Shown here: positions 19,413-28,642 of the stretch, one piece after another
Layout: the number at the start of each line of letters is the position of its first letter
How positions within the stretch are numbered: the first letter of the stretch is position 1
Source of the DNA: Bog-756 sp963812525
GTDB taxonomy: Bacteria; Actinomycetota; Acidimicrobiia; Acidimicrobiales; RAAP-2
Length of the DNA: 64,000 bases
Assembly: GCA_963812525.1 (NCBI GenBank)
Contig: CAWEVL010000010.1
Span: 62,001-126,000 of the forward strand
Direction of reading: 5' to 3'
The notes under the pieces: generated by a model
Told to the model about the DNA's origin: nothing
The model's database searches: none
What the model saw: only the letters and a program-made list of their open reading frames with translations
Program-made: the position numbers and the translations under genes

Positions 19413-19915
19413 GATCGGTGGTACCCACCTTCCAGCTTCCGGCGGAGGACCGCGTCCAACGAGAACCGGCCGGTGCCCAGCAACACGATGACCAGGGCCA
19501 GCGCCGCCAGGGCGATGTTGAGCTCATAGCCCGACCCGGCGGCGTTCGACACGATCCCGTTGTGCCAGGTCACCGTGATCATGGCCATGACCATGTCGCC
19601 CACCAGGGCAGCCGCGGCCAGCCGGCCGAGGATGCCCACGCCCACGGCGAGGCCGCCGAAGAATTCGATGACACCGCTCAGCACGGCGAAGAACGTTCCT
19701 GGGCGGAGGTGGGCCACGTTGGCGAAGAAGATCGCGTGCCCGTGGATCCCCGGCTGCCCGAAGGCGCCGAACAGGGTTCCCGCCCCGTGGTAGACGAAGA
19801 TCCAGGCCAGGCTGATGCGGATGACCAGCAAGGCCACGTCGCGGGCCAGGGGAGCCTCCTTGGTGGAGTTGATCTGCTCGGTGGCCTGGCGTGCCCGGAC
19901 GGCGAGATCGGTCAT
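19409..19915 (-). CDS. DoxX family membrane protein
   Basis: A 168-residue DoxX/TQO-type membrane protein with four hydrophobic segments (V-I-R-I-S-L-A-W-I-F-V-Y-H-G, V-L-S-G-V-I-E-F-F-G-G-L-A-V-G, L-V-G-D-M-V-M-A-M-I-T-V, L-A-A-L-A-L-V-I-V-L-L-G). The family motif G-x-x-E-x-x-G-G is present. Relatives pair with redox enzymes at the membrane. The start overlaps the hydroxylase stop by ATGA (19912-19915) and the stop overlaps the sigma start, so translation is coupled on both sides. Confidence 0.85.
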   Translation of the reverse strand: MTDLAVRARQATEQINSTKEAPLARDVALLVIRISLAWIFVYHGAGTLFGAFGQPGIHGHAIFFANVAHLRPGTFFAVLSGVIEFFGGLAVGVGILGRLAAAALVGDMVMAMITVTWHNGIVSNAAGSGYELNIALAALALVIVLLGTGRFSLDAVLRRKLEGGYHRS

Positions 19916-20931
19916 GACGCGTCCAGGCCGCTGTGGATCCGGAACGGCTGCGCCAGCTGGGTGAGGACGAGGCGCCAGGCGCCGCCCGCCGCCGTCTGCT
20001 CGATGGGCACGGGGCGTCCGGCGATGCCGGTGGCCACGGGTTCGCCAGCGGTCGGGTACAGGGCCCGCCGCGACATCTGGTCCCAGCACACCAGGACGAA
20101 GCCGAAGTTGACCGTGCCCCGGGAGTCGAGGATCCGGGCGTGGTGCAGCCGGTGATAGGCCGGACTCACGACGATGCGGCCGAACGGTCCGAGGGTCCAG
20201 GGCAGATTGGCATGGGGAAGCGTGACCAGGCAGCCGTAGACGATGATGGCAACGGCTGGCACCGCACCACTGGCTCCCAGGACGAGGGCGGGGAGCAGTG
20301 CGCCCAGGTACGTGGCATGGACCAGCGGATGGGTCCGGAACGTCGTCAGCACGCTCATGTCCTCCTGGGAATGGTGGAGCGCGTGCAGCCTCCACAGGGA
20401 CGCCGATCGATGGTTGGCGACGTGTGCCCCCCAGTTCATGGCATCGATCCCCACCAGGATGGCACCCACCACCAGCACCTGGGGGGCCAGCGGCAGACGA
20501 CTGAGGATGAGGAACCGGGCGTGCCGGCTCATTTCGACGGCGAAGCCCGTCTCCACCAGGGTCAGGAGCGGGACGACGGCGAGGGCGAACACCACCAGGT
20601 AGCCGGCGTCGACCAGGTGGCCGCGGGACAACAGTGGGCGGGGCACCGCCGGCCACAGGCGCTCGGCCACCATGAGGACGGCGACCACGGCGATCAGAGC
20701 CGGTCCGACGGTCCGGCCCTGTGCCGTGGCCAACGCGGTGGTGAGATCCCGGGCGCCGGCCAGTGTCCGGATACCCACGAATCCCAGCCACCCCACCGAA
20801 ACTGCGATGGCGATGACGCCGGACCACGCCCCGAGCCGGGCCGTCTGCCCCGGTGTCACCTCGAGTTCGAGTGACACCGGGAGATAGGGCTCCGGCTCGG
20901 AGGGGGCCAGCGTCGGATCAGTGAGGGTCAC
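19912..20931 (-). CDS. Membrane fatty acid hydroxylase / sterol desaturase superfamily protein
   Basis: A 339-residue integral membrane di-iron oxygenase. The His clusters are seen: H-V-A-N-H, H-A-L-H-H-S, H-P-L-V-H and H-R-L-H-H, spaced as in the FA_hydroxylase family, with hydrophobic segments before and between them. It would hydroxylate or desaturate a lipid or terpenoid in the membrane; the substrate is unknown. The GTG start at 20931 lies three bases after the COG4315 stop, and the gene overlaps doxX, so it is in the middle of the operon. DoxX may be the electron-handling partner (inference). Confidence 0.85.
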   Translation of the reverse strand: MTLTDPTLAPSEPEPYLPVSLELEVTPGQTARLGAWSGVIAIAVSVGWLGFVGIRTLAGARDLTTALATAQGRTVGPALIAVVAVLMVAERLWPAVPRPLLSRGHLVDAGYLVVFALAVVPLLTLVETGFAVEMSRHARFLILSRLPLAPQVLVVGAILVGIDAMNWGAHVANHRSASLWRLHALHHSQEDMSVLTTFRTHPLVHATYLGALLPALVLGASGAVPAVAIIVYGCLVTLPHANLPWTLGPFGRIVVSPAYHRLHHARILDSRGTVNFGFVLVCWDQMSRRALYPTAGEPVATGIAGRPVPIEQTAAGGAWRLVLTQLAQPFRIHSGLDAS

Positions 20932-20934
20932 GGG

Positions 20935-21501
20935 TCAGTACGCTGCACCCGAGCCGGCCACGGTCGTCGGGGTGGTGCTCCCGCTGGACACGTGCATCGC
21001 GGTCGGGGCCACTCGCGGGTTGGCCGGATTCACGACCCACCACTTGCCCCAGGTGTCCTTGATGTTCCCCGTGGCTTGCCCGGACTTGTGGTCGCCGATG
21101 AAGCGGTAGAGGGGAACGCCCTTGTAGGTGACCTGACGGGTGCCTCCGGACCGGGTGATGGTGCCGAGTCCGGTCACGCCGCCGTGGGCGATCGGCGCCT
21201 TCTGGCCGGCGGCCAGGACGACCGGAGGCCAGATCTTGGCGCACTCGCCCTTGCACACGCTCTTGTTCTTCGGGTCCGTGGTCAGCCGGTACACCGTCGT
21301 GCCGTTGCCCAGCACCAGGATCTTCCCCCAGGTCTTGTTCTGCGCGGTGGTCACCGTCGTCGACGACGAGGCGGCGCCGGCGGCAGCGGGGAGGACGACG
21401 GCACCGGCCGCCGCTCCCACACCCACCACGGTCATCGCCACGGCCACCGTCCAGCGGGCCATCCTCGTACCGGCCGTCTGCTGCATCACTTGCACTCCCA
21501 T
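20935..21501 (-). CDS. COG4315-type secreted repeat protein
   Basis: An exported 188-residue protein with a signal peptide (R-M-A-R-W-T-V-A-V-A-M-T-V-V-G-V-G-A-A-A-G). It has two copies of the secreted repeat of unknown function (PF03640/COG4315): Y-R-L-T-T-D-P-K-N-K-S-V-C-K-G-E-C-A-K-I-W-P-P-V and Q-V-T-Y-K-G-V-P-L-Y-R-F-I-G-D. The paired Cys in C-x3-C could bridge. The ATG at 21501 is preferred over upstream starts because GGAGAGAG lies immediately before it. Gene order places it first or second in the hydroxylase-DoxX-sigma operon. Biochemical function of the family is not established. Confidence 0.8.
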   Translation of the reverse strand: MGVQVMQQTAGTRMARWTVAVAMTVVGVGAAAGAVVLPAAAGAASSSTTVTTAQNKTWGKILVLGNGTTVYRLTTDPKNKSVCKGECAKIWPPVVLAAGQKAPIAHGGVTGLGTITRSGGTRQVTYKGVPLYRFIGDHKSGQATGNIKDTWGKWWVVNPANPRVAPTAMHVSSGSTTPTTVAGSGAAY

Positions 21502-21597
21502 CTCTCTCCTATGCATATTGGCTCGCCCCTTCACCTTCACTACGGACCAAGGACCCGTTCGGATCACCGTCCGAGGGTCCGATCCCCGGTCGAGGGG

Positions 21598-22380
21598 TCA
21601 GTAGGCGACCCCACCGCCGGCGGGCGGCGCCGTGGTCGGCGGCGGGCTGGTGGGCGGCGGGCTGGTGGGCGGCGGGCTGGTGGGCGGCGGGCTGGTGGGC
21701 GGCGGGCTGGGAGCGGGAACCGTCGGACTGGGACCGGGAACGGACCCGGTGCCGCCGGCACCCGAAGTGCCCGTCGCCGTCCGTGAGGTCGGTGAGGTCG
21801 TCGTGGCTCCGCCGGTTGCCGGCTGCACGCCGGCCGCCGGAGGTGCGGTGGTCGTAGTGGTGCCGACGCCGGGCACCACGTGGGTCGCTCCGGTCGGGGC
21901 GGCCACGAAGAAGATCCCGCCCTTTCCCTGGCCCCGGGCCTGACCGGGGTGCCGGTCGCCGACGTAGCGGTAGAGGGGCCTCTTGTGCCAGGTGACCTGG
22001 AGCCGGTGCTTCGCCCGGGGAACCGTTCCGAGGCCGGTGACGCCGGTCCCGGCGACTGCTCGCTTGGCTCCACCGGCCAGGAGCAGCGGCGGCCACCGTT
22101 TGGCGCACTCCCCGGTGCAGGACAGGTGGTTGGGCCGGTCATGGGTGTCGACATACAGGACGTGTCCGCTGCCGTCGACCAGGATCCGGCCGAGGGAGCC
22201 GGTGGTCTTGAACATGACGACCGTTCGATCGCCACTGGCCGCACCCGAGGTCGCCGAGGGGATGATCACCCCTGTCGCCACCACCCCCACGGCCAGCCCG
22301 ACGGTTAGCGCAAGCGTGGCCAGTCGGACACCAACTCCCCGGGGCGATGGCGCCGGGCACGACGTCGTTGTGCTGTGCAT
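21598..22380 (-). CDS. COG4315-type secreted repeat protein with Pro-rich tail
   Basis: A 260-residue exported paralogue of the next gene, sharing H-V-L-Y-V-D-T-H-D-R, L-S-C-T-G-E-C-A-K-R-W-P-P and W-H-K-R-P-L-Y-R-Y-V-G-D. It has a signal peptide (A-T-L-A-L-T-V-G-L-A-V-G-V-V-A-T-G). The C-terminal 90 residues are Thr/Ser/Pro-rich and contain P-P-P-T-S repeated from a 15-base DNA unit, a likely wall-spanning linker. Both proteins end in the same short sequence ending A-Y. GAGAAGGTGAGG precedes the ATG at 22380. It lies 96 bases upstream of its paralogue in the same direction. Confidence 0.8.
   Translation of the reverse strand: MHSTTTSCPAPSPRGVGVRLATLALTVGLAVGVVATGVIIPSATSGAASGDRTVVMFKTTGSLGRILVDGSGHVLYVDTHDRPNHLSCTGECAKRWPPLLLAGGAKRAVAGTGVTGLGTVPRAKHRLQVTWHKRPLYRYVGDRHPGQARGQGKGGIFFVAAPTGATHVVPGVGTTTTTAPPAAGVQPATGGATTTSPTSRTATGTSGAGGTGSVPGPSPTVPAPSPPPTSPPPTSPPPTSPPPTSPPPTTAPPAGGGVAY
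21646..21705 (-). repeat. 15-bp tandem repeat encoding P-P-P-T-S
   Basis: Four perfect 15-base units with imperfect flanking copies, in frame in the Pro-rich tail. Linker length probably varies between strains. Confidence 0.9.
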
Positions 22381-22548
22381 GGAATCGACCTCACCTTCTC
22401 GCAGCCCCCGCTGACAGTACGGGGCACTGGGGCGAACGGATCACGGTCGGTGGACCGCAACGGTTGAGGACGAAGGTCGGACGGCACTTGATGTAAGACT
22501 GCGCGGCGTGGGTGACGAGTTCGACGGGAGGAGGCCACGGCGGAGACC

Positions 22549-23835
22549 ATGACGACCGATTCCGGAGCGGCCGCGAGGTGGACACCAGGAGGAGTCAGGC
22601 TCTTCGCCGCGCTGTTGGTGGCCTTCCAGGTGATCCAGGGCCTGTCCGATCCGATCCTCCCCGGCAACCGGCGGTTCACCGAGTCCTACTACCTGGTGAC
22701 CTACGGTCACGGCTTCATCCGCCGCGGGCTACTCGGCGAGGGGCTGCATCTGATGTTCGGGCTGCCCACGAGATCCGAGGTCGACGTGACCGCGGACGCC
22801 GTGGTGGCGCTGAGCGTCGGAGCGGTGGTGCTGGTCATCGAGCTGCTCATCCGGCGGGGGACGTCCAGCTCGTGCGCCACCGCGCTCCTCCTGGCGGCCA
22901 GCCCGTTCACCATCGACTTCTTCATCGTCGACCGCCGGCCCGACCTGCTGGCGCTGGTCCTGCTGGTGGCCCTGGGCCTGGTGCTCTCCCGGGCAGACCG
23001 GGCCATGGTTCCCGGGATCATCGCCGTCGGGATCGGATTCGGAGCCATGGTCCTGGTGCACGAGGACGTCATCCTCATCGAGGTCCCCTGGGCCATGGTG
23101 CTCGTGGCCACGGCCACCCTGGTCCGGGGGGGCGACGACCACCACATGCGTTACCGCGGTCGACGCATCGAAGGGAACGTGCTCCTCGGCGTCCTGGCCG
23201 TGCCCCCCTTGGCGGCGACCGCCGCCATTCTGGCCTGGGGCCTCCCGTCGTCGAGGCAGGTCGCCGAGCTCCAGTCCGACCTCGCCCGTCTCCACTTGAC
23301 CGGCAATACAGTCTTCACGTATCTGCCCGACTCGCTACGCGCGTCGGTGCGACTGGTCGGCTCGATTCCGCCCTCGGCCAAGGCCTGGACCCTGCTGCTG
23401 GGGATCGTCCTGGTCACCCTTCAGCTCCTGTGGGTTCGGTCGTGGACGCGGCCCCACCTCGCACAGGTCTTCGTGGCGTCCGGGCACCGACGGCTGGGTG
23501 CCGTCCTGGCCGCCACCATCGTCGTGGCGACGGCGATCCTGTTCGCCACCGGCTTCGACTGGGTCCGGTGGTTCGCCGACTGCGGTGCGGCCTGGCTGGT
23601 CGTCCAGGGCTTCGTCCCGTTGCTGACCGGGAAATCGGGTCACTTGGGCGAACTCGCCCCTGTCGATCCGGACGGGACGTCCACCGGACCGCCGGGTGCG
23701 CCCACCGAGGGCCCGGCCCCCCGGATCCACCTGTCACGCTGGCTGCCGGCTCTCGCCGTCTATCTGGTGGCCGTCCCGCCACTCGATGACCTCTTCATCA
23801 CCGGTCAGCTCCGGCACTTCCTCTTCTTCATCTGA
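22549..23835 (+). CDS. Polytopic membrane protein of unknown function
   Basis: A 428-residue protein with about nine to ten hydrophobic segments (L-F-A-A-L-L-V-A-F-Q-V-I, L-L-A-L-V-L-L-V-A-L-G-L-V-L and others). The early loop F-T-E-S-Y-Y-L-V-T-Y-G-H-G-F-I-R-R-G-L-L-G-E is typical of actinobacterial membrane proteins often annotated as hypothetical or GT-C-like. The frame is intact. The ATG at 22549 follows GGAGGCC. It is divergent from the COG4315 operon, so the 168-base gap holds promoters for both. Confidence 0.65.
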   Translation: MTTDSGAAARWTPGGVRLFAALLVAFQVIQGLSDPILPGNRRFTESYYLVTYGHGFIRRGLLGEGLHLMFGLPTRSEVDVTADAVVALSVGAVVLVIELLIRRGTSSSCATALLLAASPFTIDFFIVDRRPDLLALVLLVALGLVLSRADRAMVPGIIAVGIGFGAMVLVHEDVILIEVPWAMVLVATATLVRGGDDHHMRYRGRRIEGNVLLGVLAVPPLAATAAILAWGLPSSRQVAELQSDLARLHLTGNTVFTYLPDSLRASVRLVGSIPPSAKAWTLLLGIVLVTLQLLWVRSWTRPHLAQVFVASGHRRLGAVLAATIVVATAILFATGFDWVRWFADCGAAWLVVQGFVPLLTGKSGHLGELAPVDPDGTSTGPPGAPTEGPAPRIHLSRWLPALAVYLVAVPPLDDLFITGQLRHFLFFI

Positions 23836-23910
23836 TGATCTCCGGGTTCTTCATCGGATGGTCTCCGGGCGGCGCACTTCCGAGTGCCCACCGCCGCGGG
23901 TAGGTCACCA

Positions 23911-24363
23911 TCAACCCTTCGCTTCGTCGTGCGCCAACTTGTCCCGGGCAGCCTGGAGCCAGATCTGATCCTGGGTGATCTGCGTCTGTGCGTCAGCCGA
24001 CAACTGCCCGTACATCTCCACGTAGGGTTCCATACCGCCTGCGGTAGCGAGTGCGAATCCGGTACAAGGGGGATCGACGGCCGGAGTCTGGGCGCACGGA
24101 GGAAGGGCTCTGGCCGCCTCATCCTCCTGGAGATCCCTGGTCGCCAGCAATTGACTGTCGGCGTCGACCCGGGCGCTCCAGTAGGTCACGGCCGACCGGA
24201 CAACCGCCAATGATGCGTCACGACTCTTCACCGGAGCCACTGCGGGAGAGGAGCCGAACGCCGAACTCCCGGCGACCAGCGCCAGTCCGATCAGCGTGAC
24301 CCCGATGCTCAAGCGAGCTCTACCCCCCACGCCCACGACAATAGAACCGGAACTCGCATGCAC
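23911..24363 (-). CDS. Secreted or membrane-anchored hypothetical protein (150 aa)
   Basis: Unrecognised exported protein. An N-terminal hydrophobic segment (S-I-G-V-T-L-I-G-L-A-L-V-A-G-S-S-A-F) is followed by a helical region. Two cysteines in P-P-C-A-Q-T-P-A-V-D-P-P-C probably form a disulfide. The C-terminal helix is rich in Gln/Asp/Lys. Good codon structure and intact frame support a real gene. It converges on the membrane-protein gene. Confidence 0.55.
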   Translation of the reverse strand: MHASSGSIVVGVGGRARLSIGVTLIGLALVAGSSAFGSSPAVAPVKSRDASLAVVRSAVTYWSARVDADSQLLATRDLQEDEAARALPPCAQTPAVDPPCTGFALATAGGMEPYVEMYGQLSADAQTQITQDQIWLQAARDKLAHDEAKG

Positions 24364-24966
24364 CCAAGAGCTCGGCGCTCGAGATCAGGACCACGTCCGG
24401 GGAACAGCACTGATCGCGGCATCTCAGCCACGCAGCGAGGTTCACTCTGGCGGCGGCTCGTCGGCGCGCTCACAATTCGAGTCCTGGATCTGCAGACGGA
24501 TTCCGCCACCGTCGCTTCTGCCCCGCCGATCCAGACCTCGGAACGGGTGGGTGGCGCGAGTCGCTCACCCGCTACCGGGTGAGCGAGCGGCCCGCAGCCT
24601 GCCGTCCAGTGGATTGCGTACATCGGCTGCTGCCTTGCGGCTGGCTGCAAGACGTGACCTTTGCACCGGCGGCTGGTAGACCGAACGTAGGCGAATGCGC
24701 GATCCCGCCAAAGCGCAGCCTCGTGGGATGGGCCGTCGCTTGTCGGTTTTCCGCCTCCGACAAGCGGCGGCTGCTTCCCGTCCACGTCTGCCAGCTGTTC
24801 CACGCCGCACGTCCGATGCTCGAGGACCTCGCTGATGGTGACCTGGCACCCCTCCGGTGAGTGGCGCCTTGTCCTCGTGCACCGCGCCCCACTCCCGGAC
24901 CGTCCGCCACTTCCGGGCATCGCAGAGCGAGACTTCTTTCGTGGTCGTGGTTCGAGAGTACCCAGC
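24364..24966. other. 600-bp gene-free region upstream of the exporter gene
   Basis: No frame here has convincing codon usage. It contains one strong hairpin (24561-24586). The first half also holds the promoter of the minus-strand gene at 24363. A long untranslated leader of the exporter is possible but I recognise no riboswitch class. Confidence 0.4.
24561..24586. other. Perfect 11-bp hairpin
   Basis: TCGCTCACCCG pairs exactly with CGGGTGAGCGA across the four-base loop CTAC. No T-run follows. It could be an operator palindrome or a terminator/attenuator in the exporter leader, about 380 bases before its ATG. Confidence 0.5.
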
Positions 24967-26598
24967 ATGAAGAGTAAAGAAGCCACATCGACGGGATGGC
25001 TGGCGCTGATCGCCCTCGGCACGGCCCAGTTCGTCATGGTGCTCGACCAGTCGGTCATGAATGTCTCGATCAGCACGTTGGTCCACGACTTCAACACCAC
25101 GGTGCCCACCATCCAGGCGGTCATCACCTTCTACTGCCTGGTGATGGCCATGCTCATGATGTCCGGGGCCAAGATCGGCGACATCATCGGCCGGCGTCGT
25201 GCCTTCGTGGTCGGACTGATCATCTACGGCTGTGGTTCAGCCATGACGGCCGCCGCGCCAACGATCCTGGTCCTGACCCTTGGATGGTCGGTGCTGGAGG
25301 GTATCGGCGCTGCCCTGGTGCTCCCGTCCCTGGTCGCCCTGATCGCCGGCAACTTCGAAGGGAACCGACGGAAGGTGGCCTATGCGGTCATCGGCGGGGT
25401 CGCCGGAGCGGGAATCGCCATCGGCCCGATCTTGGGCGGGTGGGCTACGACGGAGTACAGCTGGCGGATTGTCTTTGTCGGTGAGGTCATCCTCGTCCTG
25501 TTCATCCTGGTGATGACCGGAAAGGTGGGGGACGTCCCCCGCCCGGAACCGACCCCGAAGTTCGACGCCGTCGGTTCCGTGCTCTCGGCCACCGGGCTCG
25601 GCCTCTTCGTACTGGGTGTCCTCCAGTCGAGCACGTGGGGATGGGTCAAGCCCAAGGACTCGCCGGTGTCCCCGTTCGGACTCTCCTTGACGCCGTACGT
25701 CCTTACGGCGGGCGCCATCCTGATCTGGGGGTTCGTGACCTGGCAGCGCCACCGGGAGGACAAGGGAGCGGACCCTCTGGTCCATCTCACCCTGGCCCGC
25801 GTTCCCTCCGTCCGATCCGGCCTGATCGGGCTGTTCAGCCAGAACCTGATCCTCATGGGCGTGTTCTTCGTGGTCCCGCTCTACCTGCAGCTGGTCCTCG
25901 GGCTCGACGCCCTGCAGACGGGGGTCAAGATGCTGCCCGTCTCGATCACGATGTTCCTGGCGGCAGCGGCCGGTTCGCGCCTGTCCAACCGGTTCTCCGT
26001 TCGCACCATCGTCCGTTCCGGTCTCAGCGTGACTATCGCCGGAGTGCTCATCCTGCTCTCCACCATCAAGCCCACCCTGGCCAACGTCGGGTTCGGCACC
26101 GGCATGGCCGTGCTCGGGATCGGCATGGGCTTGATCGTCTCCCAGCTGGGGAATGTCGTGCAGTCCTCGGTCGAGGACTCGGGTCGCAGCGAGGCCGGAG
26201 GGCTCCAGTACACGGGCCAGCAGCTCGGCTCCTCGCTCGGCGTGGCCCTCATCGGCGCCATCGTGCTGGCCGGCCTGGCCAGCACCTTCATCTCCAACGT
26301 CGAGCACGATCCCCGAATCACCGCCGAGGTCTCCTCGCAGGTCGGTGTGGCCGTTGGCTCCAACACCAATTTCGTCGCCTCCAAGGAGATCGAGACCGCA
26401 GCCCACAAGGCCGGGCTCGACAGCGCCACGACCATGGCCCTGGTCGAGGATTATGAACTCGCCCAACTCCGTTCCCTGAAGGCGGGCCTCCTGGCGGCCA
26501 TGCTGCTTGCCCTCTTCTCGTTGGCCTTCACCAGGGAACTGCCCCATGAGCGACCCCGGACGGCTCCAGCAGTCTCGACCCACGGGCAATCCGACTGA
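24967..26598 (+). CDS. MFS transporter, DHA2 (14-TM) drug exporter family
   Basis: A 543-residue proton-coupled multidrug exporter in the inner membrane. The family marks are seen: F-V-M-V-L-D-Q-S-V-M-N-V-S (motif D1, residues about 20-32), G-A-K-I-G-D-I-I-G-R-R-R (motif A, about 75-86) and G-G-V-A-G-A-G-I-A-I-G-P-I-L-G-G (motif C of antiporters). The hydrophobicity pattern fits 14 spans. The ATG at 24967 is chosen over frames extending upstream because it begins at the expected cytoplasmic N-terminus. Substrate unknown. Confidence 0.9.
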   Translation: MKSKEATSTGWLALIALGTAQFVMVLDQSVMNVSISTLVHDFNTTVPTIQAVITFYCLVMAMLMMSGAKIGDIIGRRRAFVVGLIIYGCGSAMTAAAPTILVLTLGWSVLEGIGAALVLPSLVALIAGNFEGNRRKVAYAVIGGVAGAGIAIGPILGGWATTEYSWRIVFVGEVILVLFILVMTGKVGDVPRPEPTPKFDAVGSVLSATGLGLFVLGVLQSSTWGWVKPKDSPVSPFGLSLTPYVLTAGAILIWGFVTWQRHREDKGADPLVHLTLARVPSVRSGLIGLFSQNLILMGVFFVVPLYLQLVLGLDALQTGVKMLPVSITMFLAAAAGSRLSNRFSVRTIVRSGLSVTIAGVLILLSTIKPTLANVGFGTGMAVLGIGMGLIVSQLGNVVQSSVEDSGRSEAGGLQYTGQQLGSSLGVALIGAIVLAGLASTFISNVEHDPRITAEVSSQVGVAVGSNTNFVASKEIETAAHKAGLDSATTMALVEDYELAQLRSLKAGLLAAMLLALFSLAFTRELPHERPRTAPAVSTHGQSD

Positions 26599-27401
26599 GG
26601 GTCAGACCACGTTCGACGGTGTGTCCCACATCGAGGTCTCACGCGCCAGCTGCCATCCGGGGATCGCCGAATGCCCGCCCTCAAGCTTGGACAGTGATCT
26701 GCCGAGACAAGTGTTGCCGGGGATTCCGCCGTCACAGCACCCCTGGTTTGCATGGCAAGCGATGGAGTTGGCCCGCGATGCTCGATACGCCAACGGGCCC
26801 GGGCCGGCTCCATTCGCAAGGGGATGCAACCTCCGCCGGCGAGAGGCGGAATCCCACCGGCAGAGGCCCATCCTGCGAGGCGGACGTGCGGGAACGCGTC
26901 CACCTGTTGACATCACGTTCTAGCACTGTCAGGAGACCTCTACTCGCGACTCGAAGTCGCAGGATGCGATCGTCAGTCGCATCATGTCGCCCGAGTGCGC
27001 TCTTCGTCCCGTTGCTTCGCGCCGATGCCCGCGAGACCTTGTTCTGAGCCGGCACCGCGAGAATCAACGACTCGTCGGTTCGATCGCGCCGGGTGCAGTG
27101 AGCCACGCAAATCCCGCCGGCTGATCCAAGTCACCCTGCAACATGTGTGGCAGGAGGTGCTGCCTGGCGGCGCCCTGGGCCGACCCCTGGTTCCGCCACC
27201 AGAGTGATCGATTCCGCCAACCGGTCCTAGTGGCCGGCCCAGGGCTACCGCTGGCGCGGGGCGCGCACTGCCGAAGATTGCCGCCCTCGGCGGTTGCGCA
27301 GCATCCCGCGACGGGCCGACGGTGGATCACCACCCGCCCGCGGCCAGTTGTACTACTGGGCGGAAAACACGAACGTCACGACAAGATGAACATTTGGTGA
27401 C
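26599..27401. other. 800-bp gene-poor region at the edge of the accessory segment
   Basis: I see no convincing gene. Two short adjacent hairpins occur at 26946-26960 (GCGACT/AGTCGC) and 26963-26983 (GATGCGA/TCGCATC). The composition falls here from the very GC-rich left part to a more mixed right part, suggesting an old boundary. Confidence 0.4.
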
Positions 27402-27563
27402 TCAGGAGGCCTCTCGGCAGAGTCGGCCTCCAGCCCACTCCGATCCGCACGATCGACACCGGTGGGTCACACCGGACTCCCGCATGCCCGAACCTCGAAC
27501 AATCAGCTTCGGCGTCTCCACGGATCCGCACTCCGGGCACCTGTGCACGACGGCTTCGCTCAC
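27402..27563 (-). CDS. Small zinc-ribbon protein (53 aa)
   Basis: A 53-residue protein with two C-x-x-C knuckles, H-R-C-P-E-C-G-S and H-R-C-R-S-C-G-S-E-W, about 20 residues apart. This is the arrangement of a single zinc ribbon as in transposon- or transcription-associated small proteins. The GTG at 27563 has GGAGG six bases upstream, which decides the start; the frame is open further upstream but without a good start. Function unknown. Confidence 0.6.
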   Translation of the reverse strand: MSEAVVHRCPECGSVETPKLIVRGSGMRESGVTHRCRSCGSEWAGGRLCREAS

Positions 27564-27726
27564 ACTCGACCTCCGACAGTCGGATGAAGCCACCGACGGT
27601 ATACCCGCGGAAGCCGATCCGCCAACAATTTTGTGGGCACCGCTCAGCGCGGTGCCCCAGCCACCCTGAGAGAGTGACCGGCCGGTCGACCACCTGGCGA
27701 TCAGTACGCCGTGCTGAACCTGGGGA

Positions 27727-28157
27727 TCAGTAAGGACCCGTTTGACCGACCGGCGTGGGACCACCGGCCTCGACGACTCTCTTCAGGCGGACCAGGTCCG
27801 CAGCAAGGTCAGCGGTGCGATCGCGATGGGCGCGCATCGCCAGCCACAGCAACGATTCCATCAGCCGAAGCATCTTCAGTACTTGAAACGACTCGCTGAC
27901 CCGAGTTCCTCCTCCGCCCTCGACCAGACTCACACACCACTCGGGTCGAGTCGAGGGAGGCACGACCATCGAAAGCCGCCACGACGATTGTGGCCCCGGA
28001 AACGAGCGTCCGGCTTCGGAGCGTCGGCGCCATCAACCCAAGCACATCCACGACACTCCCGGCTCCATTCGCCGACTCGTGTCACGTCCGAGATCACTGC
28101 CCAGATGGCCTCTCGTGATGCGGCCATGATGACGTCTGCTTCACAGTTCCGGTGCAA
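27727..28157 (-). pseudogene. SRPBCC family pseudogene with internal deletion
   Basis: The N-terminal half (S-R-E-A-I-W-A-V-I-S-D-V-T-R-V-G-E-W-S, F-R-G-H-N-R-R-G) and the C-terminal half (G-T-R-V-S-E-S-F-Q-V-L-K, L-A-A-D-L-V-R-L-K-R-V-V) of an SRPBCC protein lie in different frames, joined near 27965. Compared with the family, and with the paralogue at 1839-2301, roughly 35-40 residues of the central sheet are missing at the join. The product would not fold, so this is a decayed gene and not a sequencing slip. Confidence 0.7.
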
Positions 28158-28642
28158 CCTTCGTCTCTCCGATCTGGCGGGCGACGGTTAAATCTGGGCG
28201 GGCGAAGCGGACGAAAGCCTATCCAGGCGAACGGCGCACGGCCGGACCGGTACCTCTCAGCACGGCATCGAACACCGGACCCGCGGCAGCCGACGGGCCG
28301 GACGAACACGCCACGCTCGCTGCATCGGCGGAACGTTTGGTCCCCTCCGGGCACACACTCCTGACACTGTCGAGCGCAAGCTCAGCTCACTGCCCGCTTG
28401 GAACTGTCAAACGTCATCGAGGGATCGCTACACGTCTGCCACAAGCCCTGGCCATTGAGGGTTCCAAGGGGGCTGACTCTCGAATCAGCAGCTCTGCCCC
28501 TACCCGCCAAGGGGAATGGTCTCGCCTGCCGCCGGGCGGACCGGGGCGGGCAGTGACAACTGGTGAGCGGGCCCAGCTCTTGGCGCAAGGCCTCGTGCCC
28601 GGTACGCTGCTCCGGGGGCACGATCGAGAGGTGGCTGAATAT
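28158..28642. other. Intergenic region
   Basis: About 485 bases between the SRPBCC pseudogene and a lipoprotein gene. No gene, RNA or notable repeat recognised. Confidence 0.4.

Noticed and set aside
26946..26983. Two adjacent short hairpins downstream of the exporter
   Set aside because: Stems of six and seven pairs with no T-run and 350 bases beyond the stop; too weak to call a terminator or RNA.
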